NCBI GenBank assembly: GCA_903813345.2
Contig: CAIIXF020000010.1
Span: 18,859,181-18,923,180 of the forward strand
DNA length: 64,000 nucleotides
From: Owenia fusiformis
Taxonomy: Eukaryota; Annelida; Polychaeta; Sabellida; Oweniidae
Direction: 5' to 3'
Position 1 is the first letter of the stretch. Each line of letters starts with the position of its first letter. The notes below the pieces were generated by a model. The model did not search any database, was not told where the DNA came from, and was given only the letters and a program-made list of their open reading frames with translations. Below are positions 41,401 through 50,400 of this stretch, piece by piece. The translations under genes and the position numbers were made by a program.

Positions 41401-44400
41401 TATTCAATTGATATTCTAATTTCTAGTTTATATTGTCTGCCAATGTCCTGGAAATTGGATCAGAACATCACAAGGTGATTGTAATCATGGGATAAACCCA
41501 ATATCACATAATTTCTCGTGATATCATTTTATCGCCTCGTAGATATCAAATATCAACACTCATTCGCTTCGCTCACTCGTGTTTATATTTGATATCAACT
41601 CGGCGATAAAAATGATATCACTCAAAATGATGTGATATTCTATATATACATAATAGTAGATAAATTCAAAATACATGTAGTGATAAATATCAGTGATAAA
41701 TATCAGGTTTGCTTCCAGTAAAACATAAATGTCATTGAAGTAATACTGCAAAAACACATGAAAATAAATATTATAGGGGTGAAGAATTACAAGGAGGATA
41801 TGGTACACATCCCTAGGTATAAGGAAATGTACATACAAGTGACAAAGGGAAAGGATCAGAAATTGTTACAGGACCCAGAAAGAAAAAAAAGAAAACACCG
41901 AAGTATACACCAGTCAAAATGAAAGTAAACCCAAACTATCCCAAACCATAATCCAACATGAAAAAACAATGTCTACCATAGACTTAGGGGAAACTAGGTA
42001 AATGGCAGGGTGGAAGAGGGTGGAATTGAGCTAAGATATTTCTAAGAGGTCACTAGCGAATTTGATGTGGTCTTTTGAGTTAAAGAATCAATAAAACATC
42101 ACCAATTTGGAAAATTTGAGCTTATCATTCCAGAAAATGGCAAGATTTGTAATCTGAGCTTGAAAGTACAGCAATGTAAAATTTGACTTAATCATTCAAC
42201 CTACAGAGCAACCAAAAACACATTTTTGCCTCAATCTTTGAGGAATATATTAAGTGGACAAATTCTGACACCGTAAGTGCAGTATTGTCTTAATGGAATA
42301 TAAGAGTACAATGTACTAATATTATATATCATTCAATCTCTTAAATACTTGACAATGAGGGAACAAGTATACTACTGTTAACAATTAGTTCTATGAAATT
42401 TTATTGTCTTTGGAGTTTGGAACCATCTACTTCATGAACAATTCCATCTGAAATATATATAATTTTATACCTGAGTCATTCATATACGTCGTATCACATC
42501 TTATATTGTAAAGCAACAAGATGGGAGGATTTAAAATAAAGTTTGAACTTTGTAATAATTTTTGCATCTTTTGGTTCATATTCTTTTCTATATCTTTATC
42601 TGAAGTTTTAAGTATATTATAGGAATGCTGTCAAATTATCAATAGTTGTAGGATAACAAAGTTTAGTTTCATTAGCAAATGATGGTTTCGTTAGGGAATA
42701 GTGTTGATTTTTTAAATATTTAAGTGAAAGACAAATGAACGTTTCAAAATTTTGTTAGATACTGTAAAGCATAAGAGGAGGGAAAACCCCATGATTCAAT
42801 TAATGACATACAATTTCCTCCTTCGCGCACCTCCTTTCCCGGAAGTACGTATACTTGTTTACCCTCCATCTTGGTTTTTAAAGTTTTCAAATTGACCTAG
42901 TTTTAAACCAATCAATGATCGACTCGCTAAACCAATTAGCGACGATGTCATCTCAATACAGATTTACATTATAAGCGTATATCATCTTTGAACCCTAGGG
43001 TTACTCCCCCTCTTGTGAACCATAATGAAATTAGCTTTATTTTCTATGACTGTTGATGATTGGACAGCATCACTAAATATGTACCTTGGTTTATTTCAGG
43101 GATACTGTACAGTGTTCTCCACAGGATTTTTTTGGGGTGCAAAATTATTATTATTTTCACAATTCAGACCAACATTAGACAAAATAGTGCCCATTTTTCA
43201 TGATTTTTCTCATTTTCAGGTGTGTGCAAACCTGTTTCCAAAATATCAGGTGGGTGCTGCGCCCACGTGCTTTAATGCTGGGGAGATCACTGCCGTATGG
43301 ATCAGTCACTCACAGTTGATGTTTCCTAATGTGTTGTTGGCTTATGAACAAAAAGTTGCCTTTCATTAGATGCCTGATGTATTAATTACTCAGGTAATCA
43401 AAATGATTTACTGTGGAATAAAAGAAAAAATTGATCTTGCAAATAAAACTAAGTACAAATGATGAATAGCCTGACTTACAATAACCTTTCCCTTTTTATT
43501 GAACTTAACCATTAGTTTCACCATTGGAACTAGACAACAGCAACGCCAAAGCGTAGCAAATCCCATCTAACAGCCATAGCTGGCATTTTTACAAAAAAGT
43601 ATAGAGCAAAAAATGGCAGCCATTTTTCAAAATGGCCACCTTCTACCAAAAGTGTCATTAGACAGTGTGCCATGCTTATAGTATTCAAATACCAAATATG
43701 AACAAAAGCGCTCCACTACTTTTCAAGTTACAGTAAAATATAGTAAAATGGTGGCCATTTTGAAAAATGGCTGCCTTCTACCAAGAGTGTCATAAGACAG
43801 TGTGCCATGCTTATAGTATTCACATACCAAATATGAACAAAATCGCTCTACTACTTTTCGAGTTATACATAGTAAAATACATTAAAATGGTGGCCATTTT
43901 GAATTGACCGCCTTCTACCAAAAGTGTCATTAGACTGTGTGCCAATGCTTATAGCATTCACATACCAAATATGAACAAAATTGCTCCACTACTTTTAAAG
44001 TTACAGCAAAAATCATAAAATAACGAGTAAATGCCGCCATTTTTCAAGATGGCTGCCATGTGCTTCTTTAATATCTATATTTCTAGCTTTATTAATGTCC
44101 TATATAATTTTTTTACGTTTAAGACATATTGCTATGACAGTTTTACATATTGCACCTAAACTACTGTAAAATCGGCACTAAAATGGCCCCCATTTTTAAA
44201 TGAGCAGCCATTTTGAAAATCGGCTTTCAAGCAGAACTTCTACCCCCATAGGGTATATGTGAACAAAATATGAACAAAATCGGGCCAACGGTATTTGAGT
44301 TATTGCCCAGACGGACGTACGTACGTACATACAGACGTATGTAAGGACGGAGGGTAGAGGCGTTCCCTATCCTTGTATCCAAACCATATCATGGGACCCG

Positions 44401-47400
44401 AGATCATGAAAACTAATTAATAATCAGCATCTGAAATTTGAGTTGATGAGAGTCTAGTCCAGACCCTAAGATTCCCACACGCCAGGACGCCAGCGGCGCC
44501 TAGTTTTAGTGGCTGGCGTGCTTCGTCACAAAATACAAGTCCCCCTGGCGTATTTCAAAACGACCTATGAGCTTACCTTGATTGACTATATACGTCAATA
44601 TTGGTCATGGTTTCCCTGATCCGCGGTAATATGAATAAAAGTTTGAAACTTCAATTTCATTTTTCATTTTGTTTTTCCGTGGATGCTGATCCAAACAGGT
44701 AAGTAAGTCGCATCCTCATTGGTTCAAATTTAAAAATCTGCTTACTTCCGCTCGCACACGTAAGTAAGGCGTGATCTCATTGGCTTATATGCCTAACTTC
44801 AGCTCGCAATAACCAATTAAATTTGCTGCCTTTTGCGCAAGTTTTTTGCGCATGTGAACTTGACGGTCAAGGTCATGAACTTTAGAATAAAATTTTCTTT
44901 CTCTTTTTACATTTCTCAATATTCTTAAGACTTTTACACGGAAAATAATGATCGATCGTTACAGTTAACTTGAGTGGGATCTTGAGGTATAACACTAGAT
45001 AAATATCCGACGATCTTTTGCGGAAATGATAAAGATAATCGGGGAAAACGCTTCATTCAATTCGCAGGGCTCTATTGTGAATTTTTGCAATTGATTCTTG
45101 GTTCATTTAGCGATCTTTACGGTAAACTCTCCAATAACAATCCATGCCATTATTGCAGAGATATGCTCATACCCCGTTCTGATGTTTCTGATTTTTGGCA
45201 AGAAAACTTTACTAGCCTCATGAAATTTCTGTTTTTCTTCTTTCATATATGGGCACATTAAAAACACAGATGGTTGGTGGGGGAGGGGGTCTTCAGGACC
45301 AAGTGCATATAGAGCTCAGTTGGGGGGGGGGCATTTTCTTTAGGACAACTCTATTATTCTGATTTTTCTAAGCGCCCCTAAAGAATACGGTAAGTGATTT
45401 ATTGGACTTGTAACGTTCAGATTTAAAAGTCCTTTTTGGCTTGTATTTTTTTGGATGGACTTGTAAAGTTTTGACTTACAAGTCCAAAGGACTTGTATCA
45501 AATATTCCTAATCTTAGGGTCTGGTCTAGTCTTGTGTTTGAACGTATATCAAATGGCATCAATATAAGGATATATGATATTAGATTAATGCTAAAACACT
45601 AGCTAGAGCTTTGATTTCCATGGTCTGGTGAAAAACATATTAATGAATTTTTAATTCCCTTATAGTGCTAACCTTGCTCTTCCTATCCCCCCTATATACT
45701 GTAACCGAGAGTTGCATGTGGGACTCCCTTACATCATAACAGTGACTTTTTCCTATTACCATTGCTCTGGTAGTATACAGATCAATTTTTCACAAATGCT
45801 TTTTCATAAATTAACTTAACTTGCCCTAAAGGTGATGATACAACAGTATGTTGAAACATCATTTTAAAAAACAGAAAACAAACACCACTTGCACTGCACT
45901 AGAACATGAGTTATTCCTCAACGATACTTAGGTTGCCGGGTATGTCTCGTTAAAGGTGATCTATCCAAGAACAAATCTCAGCTATCAAAGTGAACTTATT
46001 GATTCTCAACCTTCTCTATTCTACTCAGATAAAGCCTCTTGAATTTCTAAGGTAGGAGGCTTAAAATTTGGTTTTGCACATTTAATACATTGACTTGGAT
46101 TAATGTTCCTGATAATACATATAAGATAAATTCAAACATGTCTGTGCTCTAATTGAATTTCTCACCCAATCAGAATGCAGCATAGCCAATATAGAACGTT
46201 CTCTAATTATCCACAGATGCACTTCTGTGCTCTATTCAATCATCTGGGTATCTACGTGTTGTCTTGTGTTGTGACGTCACACCAATAAATGGCGAAAATA
46301 ACAGCAAGTTTGGTTATTTTATGGACCCCCGATCCCCAATTCTCTGAACAATGTTTTCATTTTTATGTTTAAATCAGAATAAAGAATGATAGGCCATTCA
46401 ATATAGTGACATTCTACACTCGTTGGACAGAATGTCAGTACAAATGCACTCACCTTTGGTCCGTGCTTTGTACGACATTCTGACCAACTCATGCTGAATT
46501 TCACCATATTGAATGGCCTATCATTATTTATTCCTGAGATATTGTATGATACAATGAAAGTATTCAAATTGTATCCCAGAAAATATGTCACTTCTGGCTA
46601 AGCCAAATTACTGTAATGAATAATCACTAATCCCACTTTACAATACTTAATGCTTATATGTGCAAAGGCAAATCTGACATTTTTGCTTTCAATAAAGGTT
46701 TAGAACACACTTATAATATTACAAACGAATATTTTGGAGGAAATACAAATGTTATTAATTATGTAATGAAGGAGGGGGTAAAAGTCTATGATTATATTTT
46801 GATAGGAAATATTGCTTATAAAAAGAGAGCAACAATCATTTCAGAAAAAATATATGAATGTTTAGTTTTACATTGAGAGGGGGAAAGGGGTCAATCTATT
46901 AGAGCTAAAAGGATGTAAAATAATGTCAAGGTAAGAGGTGCAATTTTAACCTTTGGGCAAATGTATAGAAAAATAAACAATTATTTGAAATACATCTTGG
47001 TAATGGACTTCAAAATAGGTGGTAAATTGGGGAATGAATTAATTGCCAGCCTTTAAAAGTATGAAAATCATGTCTCAACCTTTGAGTAGAACTGTGATGA
47101 AATTGCAATTAATGAAACTAGTAGCTCAGAGGTCAGTACAGGAGAATCTCCATGGCAAACTGGTTAATTCAATCATATATCGAAATTAACATTTACCATC
47201 CTCCATTTTGAAAATGCCTACATTCTCCTGCTATGGACAAGTGCTACTAGAAACTTACTTGTGAGTTTCAGTGTGTCTCCCCCAGATCTTATACAATCCA
47301 CAACCTGTTTGTGTGTCGATCCTTCCACATTTACTCCATTACTGGAAAATATTAACACACATGTATGTACGTGTTGTAGGAGCCAGGGCTTTTGAACAAA

Positions 47401-50400
47401 TACAATATATAGAATTGAAGAAATCTTATATATTTCACTATCATTAACTAACAAGGCATTAGCATGTAAAATGTCACCACTTCCCATTTGTTACAGATGC
47501 CGAGCACCAAACGCCGTCTATAAAAAAGTTGGAGACTATAACAAAATCATGTGTAACTAAGAGAGATAAGTGAACAAGGTTATTATATTTTTGCAAAGAT
47601 ACATTTACGCTATTTGCTTTAACGCCATTTTTTCTCATTTTTACATAAATTTAAGGAGGTTGGATGCAGATTTATTATACAAAATATTATAGAAAATATA
47701 ATATGAAATATTAGGAATATTATCAATATATTAATCGGAACGCCAGGAGCTGAGTGAAGGAAGATGATACTTGAAAGTAAGAATGACATCATATCCAATA
47801 AGGGACATGATTACTTTGATTGATTGATTGATCTATCCAAGAGTACTGGTAGCTTGGAAAGAACTAAAGAAGTAACACAAGAATAAGATTTCTTCTTAGA
47901 TCATGTCTGAAACTAATACCACACAGTAATAGAATATGAGCTTGAATAATCTCTCCCTTGGTAATAATAAATCTAATCATAAAACCTGATGTGCAATATC
48001 AGTTGTCTATAATAGCAGCTCTGAAAATGGATGATACATAATATTTTAATTCATAATCCAATTCAGTCTCCCAAAAGATTAAAAAACAACGCCAATAAAA
48101 ACAATTCTATTTTGTTCATTAAAAAGATGACAAGCTATGCTAAATTTGAATTTAATAAAGTTGAACATATTATCTCATTGGTTGGTTTTCTTCAGATGCA
48201 ATAAAATTTCTGAGTAATAAACCAAAATTAATTTGAGCTTTGAAAAACATATGTCTGTATGCTTCTTTCTGAGCCATGTGCTTGAAAATGTCAATATCTT
48301 GTAAAAGGGGACATGTCACATTTGTACTTAACTGATACCAATTTATGCGCTTTGATGTAAATTTACATTTTCTCTTGAAGAATCCTGAAAGCAATTTCTT
48401 TTATATTCTGTTACAATACCATAGCTTAGGAAAAAGATAATTGTTATGGTACTATTGAAAAAATAAGGAGGCGATTATAAAAAGTAAGAAATGTGTCAAT
48501 CACTTATCTTTTATTATTGACTGAAGTCTAGCTTGCATCCAAGGAATTTAATTCAACTGCCTCATTTTAGCAAATTATATATTAAAACAAAAGCAAACTC
48601 AAGCTCTTGGGTAATAGCTACTGTATGAAATCTAATAGGACCTTGACAAGGTGATACAGCAACTGTGTAGAATCTAATGAGACAGGAGTTTTGTTCAACA
48701 GCATGATTGACTCACCTCATACAGACAGATCGCCTAAACTTACATTAGTATGATGCAAGACTCGACATTCACCAGGAAACTAGAAACATTTTGATCACAC
48801 ACACAGTGTTTTCCCTAAGAGAATATAACTTACAAGACCAATAGACTGGCAAAATCATAATTTCAACCAGTCCAGGTTTTAAGCATTATAGGTCACCTGG
48901 ATCTGTAACTACCTTTAATCGCCGGTTCAAGTGAAAACTAACCAGTCCTTAAAATACTAAAGAAAAAGAATTACTGTAGATTTCTAGTAGGCTACCCTTT
49001 GCATTCGTTTGACTTCACTTCTTAAAAGAGAGCTTCGTCTTCAATCTTTCAAACTAAAATAAACCTGTGAACTCACCGCGCCAATCAGTGTTCGTCGGCC
49101 AAATTTGACCGACGTTCTTTATATGGTCATTCCTTCTGATGTCATCGTTGAGCCCGGAATTGACCAATGACATGCGCATATTTAATTACAACGCATTTGG
49201 CGTATGTTTCTTCAAGCTCGCTGATTGGTGGAAGGTCAGCTCGTAGGTCAAAAGTGATTTACCCAAATTGTCACCGGTACCTGTCGTGGGGGCAAGGCTA
49301 CTTAACTGTAATATGGTCTCTACTAGGCAGAGTGTAGTTTAACTAGATTCTGCACGCAGGGTAGGTAGGCCTACTAGCCTTATTTTTACGTTCCTTAAGT
49401 GTTTTGCATAGCCCTGTTATTATTCTCATGATCACCTGCTTCAATACCAGTACCATATTTTTATCGAAAATAGACCAAATTTGCCAAGAGTTCCAAAAGA
49501 AATTAAGAAAGATCAAATGGTGAATGACAGTCACATTAAGTTTTATAAGTATGAATAGTATGATGTCTTGATATTTCAAGGTAACTCGTTTGAAAAGTGA
49601 TGATGGTGATTTAAATTATGATGTGAGGATGAAACTGCAACAAAATATTTGTAGATTTTTATAAATATACATCACATATAAATAGTAAGGCCTGCAGGTC
49701 AGATTCCCACTGGTAGCATTAACATTGGTCTCGTATATGTCATACAATTAATATTTGAAACACTTATGATTGGACATAAGTATGATGTTACTTTATTACC
49801 TTGAAGTACAAATCATACTTTTTTATGTCCGATCATACAAAATGTAAGTTCGAATAATAGTTCATGTTTCAAATATTAATTGTATACCGTCATTCACCAT
49901 TTATTAGACAGTAAAATTAATTTGCTGCATTTAAGTGACAAAATGTTTCTAGTTTCCAGTTGTATTTTGAGTCTTGAATCATATGAATGTAATTTTTGGT
50001 GATCTGTCTGCATGGGGTATGTGACTGTGTAGATCTGCCTGGGACCTATCATTCATCAACAATATGAAAAATGTAAAGTATAACATTTTTTCGTATTTTT
50101 TAAGTATTTCAATCAAGACTGTCCACTATTACATCATAGAACTCCATGACAGTAACAAGACAAGATAATCCAGTCAAAATTCCACTGAAAAAATACAGAT
50201 ATTTGTAAATAACTGATCTACTGTTAATAAAAGACCACTGAGAAACACAATTATATTGATGTCATTACTTTGAGTAATCATATGACGACTTAAAGCTGCC
50301 TTGAAGACTAGCCATGTAAGCTACATCTACTATATAGGGGCCTTCGTCAAAATTAGCAGCGAACATGATGTCTTATGATTTATGATGGATTATTTTATGA

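Noticed and set aside
46658-46876. 72-codon plus-strand frame
   Set aside because: AT-rich composition, no splice context, no motif; compatible with chance.
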